Assembly (NCBI GenBank): GCA_900129675.1
Contig: FSRD01000003.1
Coordinates: 682,001-746,000, forward strand
DNA length: 64,000 bases
DNA from: Bradyrhizobium erythrophlei
GTDB lineage: Bacteria > Pseudomonadota > Alphaproteobacteria > Rhizobiales > Xanthobacteraceae
Direction: 5' to 3'
Made by a program: the position numbers and the translations under genes. The notes below the pieces were generated by a model. That model searched no databases. It worked only from the letters and a program-made list of their open reading frames with translations, and was not told the origin of the DNA. Within the stretch, counting starts at the first letter, position 1; every line of letters starts with the position of its first letter. Of the stretch, positions 34,225-43,851 are shown piece after piece.

Positions 34225-36030
34225 ATGTGGGCTCCCGTCATGACCAAGTCTACTGGGGGACGTGACTGGAATGCTAAAGACGGTGCGTTTCCGCTCGTTG
34301 ATCCGCGTCAGGGCGATGTCGAGGACGACGCCGCGAGCCCCGGACAAAGGTCGCTGCTCGCGATCGCCGGGAGTCTGTTAGTCGAAATCAGCCTGCCGAA
34401 ACTACTGTTCGCCTGGACGGTCTCGCTGCTGCTGCCGGCGGTGCTGCTCGGCCTCACGCCGCTGGTGGCCACGGCGTGGCTTGCCACGGTGTCGGGGCAT
34501 ATTCTGGCGGTAACGGAAATTGGCGCCGCACTGGTACTGGTTGTCCTAATCGCGTTGGGATGGATCGGATGGCGGCCTCTGTTGCGGATCGCCGAGGTCA
34601 ACTTCTGGTCGCTCAACGCGCTTGCCGTCCAGCCGGGCTATGCATTTTGCCGTGAGGCGCTGCGCCATCTGGCGGAGCGGATGTTCGCCCGGCACTCCAC
34701 CGCCGCCGGGCGGGCGCGGTTGCGCGCGGCGAGTTCCGCCGGCGCCGGCATCGTCCTGTGCGGATGCGCGGCATTGATCGCCATTTTCATTTGGCCGGGC
34801 TCGCGCTGGATGGGCACCGTGACCGATCTCGCGGCCCCGCATCGCTTGGTCGTGCCGACGCTTGCCAACGCCGTCGTGCTAGTGTCCGGTTATTTCGCGA
34901 TCGCGGCGCTCGTCTGGGGCTTCGCGGATGCCAGCATGGATCAGCCGTTCGATCTCGCTGCATTCGATGACGCGCCGCCCGGTGGCCGCACCTGGCGCGT
35001 CGCGCACCTTTCGGACCTTCACGCAGTCGGTGAGCGATATGGCTTTCGTATCGAAAGCGGACGCGGCGGCCCACGCGGCAACGAACGCCTCGACCGCGTC
35101 ATAGCTCGGCTCGCGGCCATCCACACCACACGTCCGCTCGATCTCGTGCTCGTCAGCGGCGACATGACCGATGCCGGCCGCGCGACGGAATGGGCCGAAT
35201 TCCTTGACACAGTGGCGCGGCACCCCGCCCTCGCAGCACGCATGATCGTGCTGCCAGGCAATCACGACGTGAACATCGTCGACCGCGCTAATCCAGCGCG
35301 GCTCGACTTGCCATTCAGCCCAGGCAAGCGGTTACGGCAGATGAGAACACTGTCGGCGATCGCGGCAGTGCAGGGCGATCGCGTGCACGTCGTAGACGGC
35401 GCCAAGCAACGCGCGTCGACGCTCAATGAGGCGCTGGCACCGCATCGCCTGCGGATCGCAGCCTTCGTGGATCGCGGCGGCCTGCGCCGCGCCGCCGGGC
35501 TCGGGCGCCTCTTCGACGATCAATTTCCGATGATCATGCCGCCCGATTCGGAGGACGGTCTCGGTGTCGCTATCCTCAACTCCAACGCCGAAACCCATTT
35601 CTCCTTCACCAACGCGCTCGGATTTGTCTCCGTCGAACAAACGTATCGTCTCGCGGCTGCGCTCAACAAATTTCCAAAGGCCAGGTGGGTCGTCGCGCTG
35701 CATCACCACTTGTTGGAATATCCGATGCCGACGACGGCGTTTTCCGAGCGGGTCGGCACTGCGCTCGTCAACGGCACCTGGTTCGTACGCAAGCTCAGGC
35801 CGTTCGCGGCCCGCATCGTGGTCATGCACGGCCACCGCCATATCGATTGGATCGGCGCCTGCGGCGCGGTAAAAATCGTGTCCGCCCCGTCGCCGGTGAT
35901 GGGCGCCACAGACGACGCACCCACGCACTTTCATATCCACACGCTCGCGGCAGCCCCCGACGGGCGGCTTTATTTGCTTCCGCCCGAGTGCATCGAGATT
36001 GCTGGCGTCGAAGCTCGATCCGCAGGTTAG
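34225..36030 (+). CDS. Membrane-anchored metallophosphoesterase
   Basis: A 601-residue protein. The N-terminal 250 residues hold four or five membrane helices (for example KLLFAWTVSLLLPAVLLGLTPLV, ILAVTEIGAALVLVVLIALGWIGW, GAGIVLCGCAALIAIFIWPG). The C-terminal domain has calcineurin-like motifs in order: AHLSDLHAVG (DxH), LVLVSGDMTDAG, IVLPGNHDVN, VVALHHHLLE and MHGHRHIDW. It probably hydrolyses a phosphodiester or phospholipid-related substrate at the inner membrane. Two in-frame ATGs (34225, 34240) are possible and neither has a good RBS. The stop overlaps the stop of the convergent permease gene by 4 bases. Confidence 0.88.
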   Translation: MWAPVMTKSTGGRDWNAKDGAFPLVDPRQGDVEDDAASPGQRSLLAIAGSLLVEISLPKLLFAWTVSLLLPAVLLGLTPLVATAWLATVSGHILAVTEIGAALVLVVLIALGWIGWRPLLRIAEVNFWSLNALAVQPGYAFCREALRHLAERMFARHSTAAGRARLRAASSAGAGIVLCGCAALIAIFIWPGSRWMGTVTDLAAPHRLVVPTLANAVVLVSGYFAIAALVWGFADASMDQPFDLAAFDDAPPGGRTWRVAHLSDLHAVGERYGFRIESGRGGPRGNERLDRVIARLAAIHTTRPLDLVLVSGDMTDAGRATEWAEFLDTVARHPALAARMIVLPGNHDVNIVDRANPARLDLPFSPGKRLRQMRTLSAIAAVQGDRVHVVDGAKQRASTLNEALAPHRLRIAAFVDRGGLRRAAGLGRLFDDQFPMIMPPDSEDGLGVAILNSNAETHFSFTNALGFVSVEQTYRLAAALNKFPKARWVVALHHHLLEYPMPTTAFSERVGTALVNGTWFVRKLRPFAARIVVMHGHRHIDWIGACGAVKIVSAPSPVMGATDDAPTHFHIHTLAAAPDGRLYLLPPECIEIAGVEARSAG

Positions 36031-37067
36031 ATTTTACGGGTTTTTGTCTGTTCCGGTCCGCCGAGCAGATCGGCGAGCCAGCGGCTCGACGGATGCTGGC
36101 GGGAGAAACTCAGTATGGCGAGGGCGATGGGCACACCGATGAAGCTACCGAACAGGCCCCACAGGAACGTCCAGAAGAAGACCGCGAACAGCACGACCAA
36201 TGGGGAGATCGAAAGAATGCTGCCAGACACGCGCGGCTCGATATAGCTCCCGACTGCGAACTGGATGATATTGAGGCAGACGAAGACGCCCAGAACCGTC
36301 TGCCAACTGTCGAACTGGGTCATGGCCAGCAGGGTCGGAAACAGGGTTGCGATGAAAGGGCCGATGAACGGGATATAGTTCAGCGCGAACGCAATCACGC
36401 CCCATTCAATCGCGAACGGCAATCCGGTGATCCAGGCGAAAACGCCGACGAGCAGGCCGGTCAAGGCGCTCATCTGCGTGCGCACCAGCATGTACTTTCT
36501 GAACTTCTCCGCGGTCGCAACGCTGCCGTCCAGAAGCACGCGCGCAGCCTCCCGGTTGTCGAGCGCTTCGATCTTGCGCCGCATATCGTCGACTTCCAGC
36601 AGTCCCAGGATGAGGTAGATCAGCGCGATCAGCCAGAAACTGAGGGTGGTATGGACGCGGCCCGCGATGTGCTGCGTCGCACGCAATAGCCAGGCGATGT
36701 TGAAATGTTCGGCCCATAGCCCGGCGACGGAGACGCCGTGACTGTCGAGCCATGTCACCATGGCATCATACAGCGCCTGGTAGCGCGGCGCGTCCGCGAC
36801 GAGCGATCGTCCCACCCGGCCGAAGCCCCAAGCGACCAGTGAGGCGAAGGTGAGACACACCGCGACCGTGACGACGATCGTGATAGCAAGCGCCAGCAGC
36901 TTCGGCATCCGCCCCTGCAACCAGTGCTGCAACGGCCAAACAATTGCGATGATGAAAATTGCCAGCGCAAGCGGCGCAAATACGATACTCGCCTGCGCCG
37001 CGGCGACCGCGAGCAGCACTGCCGCAATGATCGCCACAGCGATCTTCAATGCAAGGCCGGCCACCAT
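36027..37067 (-). CDS. AI-2E-type membrane transporter
   Basis: A 346-residue inner-membrane protein of the AI-2E/TqsA/PerM superfamily. It shows paired N-terminal helices (GLALKIAVAIIAAVLLAVAAAQASIVFAPLALAIFIIAIVWPL), a long central amphipathic region and C-terminal helices with FALNYIPFIGPFIATLFPTLLA and the end motif GLFGSFIGVPIALAI. Members export small molecules or act as Na+/H+ antiporters; the substrate here is unknown. ATG 37067 is my start; a TTG at 37139 extends the frame by 24 less convincing residues. Convergent with the metallophosphoesterase. Confidence 0.87.
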   Translation of the reverse strand: MVAGLALKIAVAIIAAVLLAVAAAQASIVFAPLALAIFIIAIVWPLQHWLQGRMPKLLALAITIVVTVAVCLTFASLVAWGFGRVGRSLVADAPRYQALYDAMVTWLDSHGVSVAGLWAEHFNIAWLLRATQHIAGRVHTTLSFWLIALIYLILGLLEVDDMRRKIEALDNREAARVLLDGSVATAEKFRKYMLVRTQMSALTGLLVGVFAWITGLPFAIEWGVIAFALNYIPFIGPFIATLFPTLLAMTQFDSWQTVLGVFVCLNIIQFAVGSYIEPRVSGSILSISPLVVLFAVFFWTFLWGLFGSFIGVPIALAILSFSRQHPSSRWLADLLGGPEQTKTRKI

Positions 37068-37336
37068 TCTCTTGACGCTTTCAGAAAAATACCGGCTTCT
37101 GCCGGAGACCAGCTTAGGGCTTCGACAACAGCCCGGCAATGCATGACAACCCTGGGGAGAGCCCGCGTCATTTCATTAGAATCGTCAGCATTGCGAACCC
37201 ACATCGAAGACAGAAAAAGTCGAAATAGCAGAATTAGCGACTGTTGGCGGTCCTACTTTTTCGATATTCTAGCTTCGCTCACCTACCGTCTTTTGCAGAC
37301 GCACGTCCAGATAGGTTTTCAAATTGGAGGACCATC

Positions 37337-37903
37337 ATGACAGACACTCTGATAAATCTTCAAGCCGGCTCAGATACGGCGCCTCTACGCGCCAAGTGGG
37401 GCTGGATCGTCGCACTCGGCGTCGTCTATCTCGTCGTCGGGTTTATCGCGCTTGGCAGCGTTGTGATGGCCACCGTCGCGAGCGTCCTCGTCGTCGGCGT
37501 TATGATGATCATCGCCGGCGTTGCCGAAGTATTCAGCGCCTTCCAGATCAAGAGCTGGGGCAAATTCTTGCTTTGGGCTCTGCTCGGTATGCTCTACATC
37601 ATTGCCGGCTTCGTCACGTTCGAGAATCCGCTTCTTGCCGCTGCGCTGCTCACCCTCATTCTCGGCGCCTCACTTGTAGCCTCGGGCATCATGCGGATCA
37701 TCCTTGCCTTCAGCATGAAGCGGGAAACGCCCTGGATCTTGGTGCTGGTGTCCGCTGTGATTACGCTGCTGCTCGGCCTCTTGATCTTGGCGCACTGGCC
37801 GGTCTCGAGTCTCTATATTCTCGGCCTGTTCCTTGGCATCGATCTGATCATGGCCGGCGTAGGCTGGATCGGATTGGGCTTCGGCCTGCGCCGCGCTCGT
37901 TGA
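37337..37903 (+). CDS. HdeD-family membrane protein
   Basis: A 188-residue protein with six predicted helices arranged as three hairpins (GWIVALGVVYLVVGFIALGSVVMA through SLYILGLFLGIDLIMAGVGWIGLGFGL). This is the DUF308/HdeD pattern, a family tied to acid resistance in enterics but widespread with unclear role. GGAGGACC directly upstream fixes ATG 37337; the longer open frame is upstream leader. It stands alone and ends in GLRRAR. Confidence 0.88.
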   Translation: MTDTLINLQAGSDTAPLRAKWGWIVALGVVYLVVGFIALGSVVMATVASVLVVGVMMIIAGVAEVFSAFQIKSWGKFLLWALLGMLYIIAGFVTFENPLLAAALLTLILGASLVASGIMRIILAFSMKRETPWILVLVSAVITLLLGLLILAHWPVSSLYILGLFLGIDLIMAGVGWIGLGFGLRRAR

Positions 37904-38199
37904 AGATTGAGCTGGCGGAACGCGCGCGAAGCGGTCGTCTTGATCAACGACGAAGAGGTGCCCCATGCGCTGGATCTGCGATGATCGTTTTCGCACCGCT
38001 TCGAGATCGTCGCCATCTCTTTCCTAGGCCCCAACGTCCGCGTGCCCCTCGAGTGGCTGGTTGGCGTCACCGACCTCCTGGGGCGGGGACCGGTGCAGCC
38101 TGTTTGCGCTGCTGGGGAATCTTACGAAGGGTTGAAAAAGAGGCGTAATGGGCTCGACCTGAATCAGCGTCGTTTGATCTCCAATCAAAGAGGGTGACG

Positions 38200-39228
38200 A
38201 TGGACGAAACAGTGCGTCAACCGATTCCGGTGGACCTCGCTTTGCAGGGCGGCGGCTCGCACGGTGCGTTCACTTGGGGCGTCCTCGATCGACTGATCGA
38301 GGAGCCATGGCTGCGGATCGAGGCGATCTCCGGCACGTCGGCAGGCGCGATGAATGCAGCCTTGGTGGCCGATGGATGGACACAAGGCGGGGCGGAAGGC
38401 GCCCGCGCAGCTCTCGAGACGTATTGGCGGCGCGTGTCGCAGGCTGCGGCGTTCAGCCCGCTGCAGCGCTCGCCGCTCGACCGGCTGATGGGCCGCTGGA
38501 CGCTCGATACCTCTCCGGCCTATGTCGCCATGGACCTGATGACGCGCGTGCTCTCGCCCTACGATCTCAATCCGTTCGGGCTCAATCCGTTACGCACCAT
38601 CCTTGGTGAAATCATCGATTTCGACCGGCTTGCGCGCGCGCCGATCTTGCTGTTCATCACCGCGACCAACGTGCGGACCGGCCGCGGCCGTATCTTCCGC
38701 AACGCTGAGATCACGGCCGACGTCCTCCTTGCCTCGGCTTGTCTGCCGACCATGTTCCAGGCGATCGAGATCGACGGCGAGCCCTATTGGGATGGCGGCT
38801 ATGCCGGCAATCCGACCCTCACACCGCTGGTGCGCGAAAGCGACGCGCACGACACCATCCTGGTGCAGATCAATCCGCGCGAACGGCCGGAGCCGCTGCG
38901 CACGGCAAACGAGATCCTCAACCGGCTCAACGAGATTTCCTTCAACTCACCGTTGATGAAGGAGTTGCGCATGATCGCGCTGCTGCGTCAGGTGGCGGAT
39001 CCCGGACACGGCGAGGGCGCGCGCTGGGCCGGCATGCGCACGCACAGCATCTGGACTGACAAGCTCGCCGACTTCGGCGCCTCCTCGAAACTCAATGCCG
39101 AGTGGAGTTTCGTGGGCATGTTGAAGGAGGAAGGGCGCCGCTGCGCCGACGCGTTCCTCGCCGCGCATGGCGAGGATCTCGGCCAGCGCTCCACCGCCGA
39201 CCTCGACGTGCTGCTGGCAGAGTGCTGA
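38200..39228 (+). CDS. Patatin-like phospholipase
   Basis: A 342-residue serine hydrolase. The oxyanion loop is ALQGGGSHGAFTWGVLDRL, the nucleophile Ser is in ISGTSAGAMNAAL (GxSxG) and the Asp of the dyad is in YWDGGYAGNPTL. It releases fatty acids from lipids or polyester-like substrates, in the cytoplasm or at the membrane. ATG 38200 follows AAAGAGGGTGACG; a GTG six bases earlier is also possible. Its stop is four bases before the GntP permease gene, so the two form an operon. A similar pair near 3-hydroxybutyrate genes is known to me from other proteobacteria, but no such gene is here. Confidence 0.93.
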   Translation: MDETVRQPIPVDLALQGGGSHGAFTWGVLDRLIEEPWLRIEAISGTSAGAMNAALVADGWTQGGAEGARAALETYWRRVSQAAAFSPLQRSPLDRLMGRWTLDTSPAYVAMDLMTRVLSPYDLNPFGLNPLRTILGEIIDFDRLARAPILLFITATNVRTGRGRIFRNAEITADVLLASACLPTMFQAIEIDGEPYWDGGYAGNPTLTPLVRESDAHDTILVQINPRERPEPLRTANEILNRLNEISFNSPLMKELRMIALLRQVADPGHGEGARWAGMRTHSIWTDKLADFGASSKLNAEWSFVGMLKEEGRRCADAFLAAHGEDLGQRSTADLDVLLAEC

Positions 39229-39231
39229 GCG

Positions 39232-40695
39232 ATGACGCTTGTGGGCCTCGCTGGCATCCTGCTCGGGCTTGGTCTTCTGATCTGGCTTGCCTTCCGCGGC
39301 TGGAGCGTGCTGGTGCTCGCGCCGCTCGCGGCGCTGATTGCAGCCCTCATGGCCGGTGAGCCGCTGCTCGCACACTGGACGCAGACCTTCATGGTCGGCG
39401 CGGCCGGGTTTCTGGCGCAGTTCTTTCCGTTGTTCCTGCTCGGCGCGCTGTTCGGAAAGCTGATGGAGGACTCAGGTTCAGTCAGCGCGATTGCAGCCTT
39501 CGTGACGCAAAAGCTCGGCACGCGGCGCGCGGTGCTGGCGGTGGTGCTAGCCGGCGCGCTCGTCACCTATGGCGGCGTCAGCCTGTTCGTCGCCTTCTTC
39601 GTGCTGGCGCCGATGGCGCACGAGCTGTTTCGCGCGGCCGGCATTCCGCGGCGGCTGATGCCGGCGGCGATCGTGCTCGGTACCTCGACATTCACCATGT
39701 CGGCACTGCCGGGCACGCCGTCGATTCAGAACGCGATCCCGATGCCGTTCTTCGGCACCACGCCGTTCGCCGCACCCGGCCTCGGCCTTCTGGCGTCGCT
39801 GATCATGCTCGGCTTCGGGCTGTGGTGGCTCAATCGCGAGGAGGCAAAGGCAAGGGCACGCGGCGAAGGCTTCGGCGACGGCACACCGATGCCGACCGAG
39901 CGGCTGGCCGCCGATGAGGTGCTGCGTGAGCGCGCCACCACCGCGCGCGAATTCGATCCGGCCGAGATCGCGCATGGCGCCATGACGGACATCGCCCCAC
40001 CGGTCACGCGCGCCGCGCTGCCGCTTGTGGTCGTGATCATCGTCAATCTCGCGATGTCGCTTGTCATCCTGCCGGCACTCGATACGCATTATCTGGCCGA
40101 GACGCGTTTCGGCGAGACTTCGCTTGCCGCGGTCGGCGGCGTGTGGGCAGTGATCAGCGCGCTCGCTTGCGCCATCGTTACGGTGCTTTCGGCAAGCTAC
40201 CGACGATTGCCGGCGTTGCGCGCGACCATCGATGCCGGCGCAAACGCCTCGGTGCTGCCGGCGGTGAGCGTGGCAAGCCTGGTCGGCTTCGGCGCCGTTG
40301 TGGCGGCGATGCCGGCCTTCGCGGTCGTGCGCGACGCCGTGCTCGGCATCGGCGGCGGACCGTTGGTGTCGCTCGCGGTCGCGACCAACTTGCTCGCCGC
40401 CCTCACCGGTTCGGCGTCAGGCGGGCTGACCATCGCGCTCGACGCACTTGGGGCCACCTACATGACGCGCGCGGCGGAAATCGGCCTCAATCCCGCGCTG
40501 CTGCACCGCGTGGCGGTGATCGGCTCGGGCACGCTCGATAGCCTGCCGCACAATGGAGCTGTGGTCACATTGCTCGCGGTCTGCGGATCGACGCACCGGG
40601 ACAGCTATCGCGACATCGTTGTGGTCGGTATCATCGGGGCCCTTGTAGCGCTTGCCGCCGTCATCGGGCTTGGCTCTGTGGCAGGTTCGTTCTGA
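39232..40695 (+). CDS. GntP-family organic-anion permease
   Basis: A 487-residue integral membrane protein of about 12-14 helices, of the gluconate:H+ symporter superfamily. Typical segments are GILLGLGLLIWLAFRGWSVLVLAPLAALIAAL at the start, GALVTYGGVSLFVAFFVLAPMAHELFRAAGIPRRLMPAAIVLGTSTFTMSALPGTPSIQNAIP in the first half and ATNLLAALTGSASGGLTIALDALG in the second. It begins four bases after the patatin gene. Substrate is likely a small hydroxy- or keto-acid such as 3-hydroxybutyrate or gluconate, which I infer from family and context only. Confidence 0.92.
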   Translation: MTLVGLAGILLGLGLLIWLAFRGWSVLVLAPLAALIAALMAGEPLLAHWTQTFMVGAAGFLAQFFPLFLLGALFGKLMEDSGSVSAIAAFVTQKLGTRRAVLAVVLAGALVTYGGVSLFVAFFVLAPMAHELFRAAGIPRRLMPAAIVLGTSTFTMSALPGTPSIQNAIPMPFFGTTPFAAPGLGLLASLIMLGFGLWWLNREEAKARARGEGFGDGTPMPTERLAADEVLRERATTAREFDPAEIAHGAMTDIAPPVTRAALPLVVVIIVNLAMSLVILPALDTHYLAETRFGETSLAAVGGVWAVISALACAIVTVLSASYRRLPALRATIDAGANASVLPAVSVASLVGFGAVVAAMPAFAVVRDAVLGIGGGPLVSLAVATNLLAALTGSASGGLTIALDALGATYMTRAAEIGLNPALLHRVAVIGSGTLDSLPHNGAVVTLLAVCGSTHRDSYRDIVVVGIIGALVALAAVIGLGSVAGSF

Positions 40696-40739
40696 GCCAT
40701 CGGCAGCATTTTCCGTGATCGCAAGTGGGAGAGAATCTT

Positions 40740-41375
40740 ATGAACGATGCCAGCCGAAAGGCCCATTGGGAGAATGTCTACCGCACGAAGGGGGAGAACG
40801 AGGTCAGTTGGTTTCAGGAGAGCCCGGTACCCTCGCTCGAATTGATCGACCTTGCCAGGCCTGCGCCCGCCGCCGCCATCGTCGATATCGGCGGCGGAGC
40901 GTCACATCTCGTCGATGCGCTGATCGACCGCGGTTTCATCAATGTGACCGTATTGGATCTGTCGGAAGCGGCGCTTGACGCTGCCAGGACCCGGCTCGGT
41001 GACAAGGCGACGCGGGCGCGGTGGATCGCGGCGGATGTCACAACATGGCGCCCGACGCAGCTTTTCGATATCTGGCATGACCGCGCCGCCTTCCATTTCC
41101 TCACCGTAGCGGCCGATCAGGCCGCTTATGTCGAGCGGCTCGGGAAGGCCGTCAGGCCGGGCGGCCATGTCATCATCGGCACGTTCGCGATGAATGGTCC
41201 CGAGCGTTGCAGCGGCTTGCCGATCGTCCGTCATGACGCCGCGAGCCTCGGCAGGGCGCTGGGAGGCGATTTCGAATTGCTTCACACCCGCCTCCACGAT
41301 CATGCGACCCCATGGGCCGCCATTCAGCATTTTCAGTTCTCGCTGTTCCGGAGGCGAGATCATGCGGCGACCTGA
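40740..41375 (+). CDS. SAM-dependent methyltransferase, class I
   Basis: A 211-residue protein with the class I SAM-binding motif IVDIGGGASHLVDAL, the acidic residue after beta-2 (VTVLDLSEAALDAAR), a motif IV-like region (FDIWHDRAAFHFL) and the post-motif KAVRPGGHVIIGTFAMNGPERCSGL. Trp-rich N-terminus HWENVYRTKGENEVSWFQE is common in small-molecule or thiol methyltransferases of this type. GGGAGAG upstream supports ATG 40740. The 3' end overlaps the convergent PleC-like gene by 16 bases. Substrate unknown. Confidence 0.9.
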   Translation: MNDASRKAHWENVYRTKGENEVSWFQESPVPSLELIDLARPAPAAAIVDIGGGASHLVDALIDRGFINVTVLDLSEAALDAARTRLGDKATRARWIAADVTTWRPTQLFDIWHDRAAFHFLTVAADQAAYVERLGKAVRPGGHVIIGTFAMNGPERCSGLPIVRHDAASLGRALGGDFELLHTRLHDHATPWAAIQHFQFSLFRRRDHAAT

Positions 41376-43660
41376 ACCTTTTCCTTTGCCGTTCGTGGAT
41401 CGCGCGGCAGCGTGATGCGAACCACGGTGCCGGTGCCGAGTTTCGAGCGCAGCCGCATCGTGCCGCCGTGCAGATTGGTCAGCGACCTCGCAATCGCCAG
41501 CCCCAGTCCCGAGCCCTGATAGGACTTGGTGAGCTGGCTCTCGACCTGCTCGAACGGCTTGCCCAGCCGCCGCAGCGAATCCGGGGCGATCCCGATGCCG
41601 GTGTCGGCGATCATGAGCACGATTGAATCGCTCAGCACCTGGCTGCGGACGATGACCTTGCCGTCATCGGGGGTGAACTTCACCGCATTGGACAACAGAT
41701 TGACGATGATCTGCTTGACGGCGCGGCGATCGGCCACCACGGAAATAACGCTCTCGATGTCCGCGTCCAGCGTCAGATGCTTGTCCTCGGCGCGTCCGGA
41801 CACCACGCGCAGCGATTCCGCCAGCGTCTTCGACAGGTCGAGCGGCTCCAGGTCGAGCTTCATGCGGCCGGCCTCGATCTTCGACATGTCGAGGATGTCG
41901 TTGATGACTTCGAGCAGATATTTGCCGCTGGTGAGGATGTCGTGGCAGTATTCCTGATACTTGTCGGAGCCGAGCGTTCCGAACATGCCGCTTCCCATGA
42001 TCTCGGAGAATCCGATGATGGCGTTGAGCGGCGTGCGCAATTCGTGGCTCATATTGGCCAGGAATTTCGACTTGGCCTGGTTGGCTTCCTCGGCGCGGTT
42101 CTTCTCCTGCGAGTATTTTTCGGCCAAATCGGCAAGCTCGGCCTGCGAACGCTTCAGGTCGAGCACATTGGCGCGCAGGCGCAAATCGTTGTCGACGAGC
42201 TTCTGCTCGTGCTCCTTGATGCGGGTGATGTCGGTGCCGACCGAAACGTAGCCGCCGTCCTTGGTGCGGCGCTCGCTGATATGGAGCCAGCTGCCGTCGT
42301 CGAGCTGCGCCTCGAACGTGCGCGCTCCCGGCGCTTGAGCGCCGGTCTCCTGCAGCCGGGTGCGGACCTCCGGCATGCTGCCGACCTCGATCACGGTCTC
42401 ATAGGAGGTGCCCGGCGTGACCGCCGAGTCCGGAAGCTTGTGCAGGCGCTGGAAGTGCGAGTTGCAGAGCACGAGGCGGTCTTCGGCGTCCCACAGCACG
42501 AAGGCTTCCGGAATGGTCTCGATCGCGTCGCGCAGCCGCAGATCGGCCTCCACCGTCTTCTCCGCCAGACTCTTCTGCTCGGTGATATCGACGGCGATGC
42601 CGATCAGGTGCAGGCCGTTATCGGCGGCGGCCTGGCTGAGCTCGCAACGGACGCGCAGCCAAATCCAGTGGCCGCCGGTGTGCTGCATGCGGAAGGTCTG
42701 GTCGATGTGGTGGATCTGACCGGAGATCAGCTGGTCGGCGATCTCGAACAGGTCGATGTCGTCGGATTTCACCAGCGCGTTGACCTCGCCGAAGGTCAAG
42801 AGGTCGTTACGGGAGTCCAGCCCCAGCAGGGTGAACATCGACGCCGACCAGAAGATCCGGCCGCGCGACAAATCCCAGTCCCACAAGCCGCAGCGTCCGC
42901 GGTTGAGCGCGGTATCGATCCGGCCGCGCACCGCGTCGTTGATGAGATCGCCCTCACGGGCACGGGTCGATTGCCAGTGGAAGGCGAAGCCGAGGATCAG
43001 CACGACGAAGCCGGTGGTGGCGGAAAGCGTGACCGACAGCGCGGCATCGGAGCCCCACAGCGGTTCGATTTTTTCCTGGATGACGATGACCTGGCCGGGC
43101 AGCGATTTGACCAGCCGCGAAATGGCCATCGCGCCGTTGCCGTTGGGCAGGATCATGTCGCTGACGGCGCCCTGCTGGCCGGGCGCGGCGAGCAGCTGCG
43201 CGGTGCTGATGACGTCGAGGATGCCGTCGCCGTCGCCGAGGTTCTCGACGGGGACGCGGGCCAGCACGCGATGGTCAGCGCCGGTGACGATGACATGACG
43301 CCCGGCGGCGAAGCCCCACGACGGAATGAGATCGGGCACCAGCTCCTGCAGGCGCTCGATGTTGGTCATGCGATCCTGCCGGACCGAGGCGACGCGGTCG
43401 AGGCGCTCGGCGAGCATGTCGGAGAGCGCCGAGAGGTCGAGCTTCATCGCGGCGCGTTTTTGCCGGCTCTGGTCGATCACCTGCACGAAGGCGCCGAGAC
43501 AGATGGTGATCAGGAAGGCGATGATGAGGGTAGGTACCGCCCGGCGGAGCGCAGGCTCCGCGGTCAGCAGCCTGTGATAGGCAGGTTTCGCGATCGATTG
43601 CGCCAATCCCTTGATCGAATCGGATTGGACGCACGCGTTCGCCGCATGCGCGCGCGCCAT
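41360..43660 (-). CDS. PAS-domain sensor histidine kinase, PleC/DivJ-like
   Basis: A 766-residue membrane kinase. A first helix (AVPTLIIAFLITICLGAFVQVI) and a second (AALSVTLSATTGFVVLILGFAF) frame a periplasmic domain of about 130 residues. Two PAS domains follow (the first with WDWDLSRGRIFWSASMFTLLGL, the second with IPEAFVLWDAEDRLVLCNSHFQ), then a coiled coil and the kinase core: phosphoacceptor His in FLANMSHELRTPLNAIIGFSEIM, NLLSNAVKFTPD, IADTGIGIAPD and GSGLGLAIARS. The sequence around the His matches the PleC/DivJ group that controls polar development through DivK. A GTG at 43711 would extend the N-terminus by 17 residues. Confidence 0.9.
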   Translation of the reverse strand: MARAHAANACVQSDSIKGLAQSIAKPAYHRLLTAEPALRRAVPTLIIAFLITICLGAFVQVIDQSRQKRAAMKLDLSALSDMLAERLDRVASVRQDRMTNIERLQELVPDLIPSWGFAAGRHVIVTGADHRVLARVPVENLGDGDGILDVISTAQLLAAPGQQGAVSDMILPNGNGAMAISRLVKSLPGQVIVIQEKIEPLWGSDAALSVTLSATTGFVVLILGFAFHWQSTRAREGDLINDAVRGRIDTALNRGRCGLWDWDLSRGRIFWSASMFTLLGLDSRNDLLTFGEVNALVKSDDIDLFEIADQLISGQIHHIDQTFRMQHTGGHWIWLRVRCELSQAAADNGLHLIGIAVDITEQKSLAEKTVEADLRLRDAIETIPEAFVLWDAEDRLVLCNSHFQRLHKLPDSAVTPGTSYETVIEVGSMPEVRTRLQETGAQAPGARTFEAQLDDGSWLHISERRTKDGGYVSVGTDITRIKEHEQKLVDNDLRLRANVLDLKRSQAELADLAEKYSQEKNRAEEANQAKSKFLANMSHELRTPLNAIIGFSEIMGSGMFGTLGSDKYQEYCHDILTSGKYLLEVINDILDMSKIEAGRMKLDLEPLDLSKTLAESLRVVSGRAEDKHLTLDADIESVISVVADRRAVKQIIVNLLSNAVKFTPDDGKVIVRSQVLSDSIVLMIADTGIGIAPDSLRRLGKPFEQVESQLTKSYQGSGLGLAIARSLTNLHGGTMRLRSKLGTGTVVRITLPRDPRTAKEKVQVAA

Positions 43661-43851
43661 GCCTAAACCCCCAAAATATTCTTTTTGCACAATGTCCGGA
43701 AGGAGCCCCACGCCGCTTCCGAATCACAGCGATTTGAATCCAGTTTTCCGGGGCTGTCGAGAGTCAACAATTCGTTAATGCGAAATAAATCTTGTCCAAC
43801 GGGAAATCGCGACTCGATGCGTGAGTCCGAAACGGGAACGGGTCCGTAATA

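Noticed and set aside
41777..43666. 629-residue open frame antisense to the PleC-like kinase
   Set aside because: Shadow frame caused by codon bias. No recognisable domain, and the kinase on the other strand has all its motifs.
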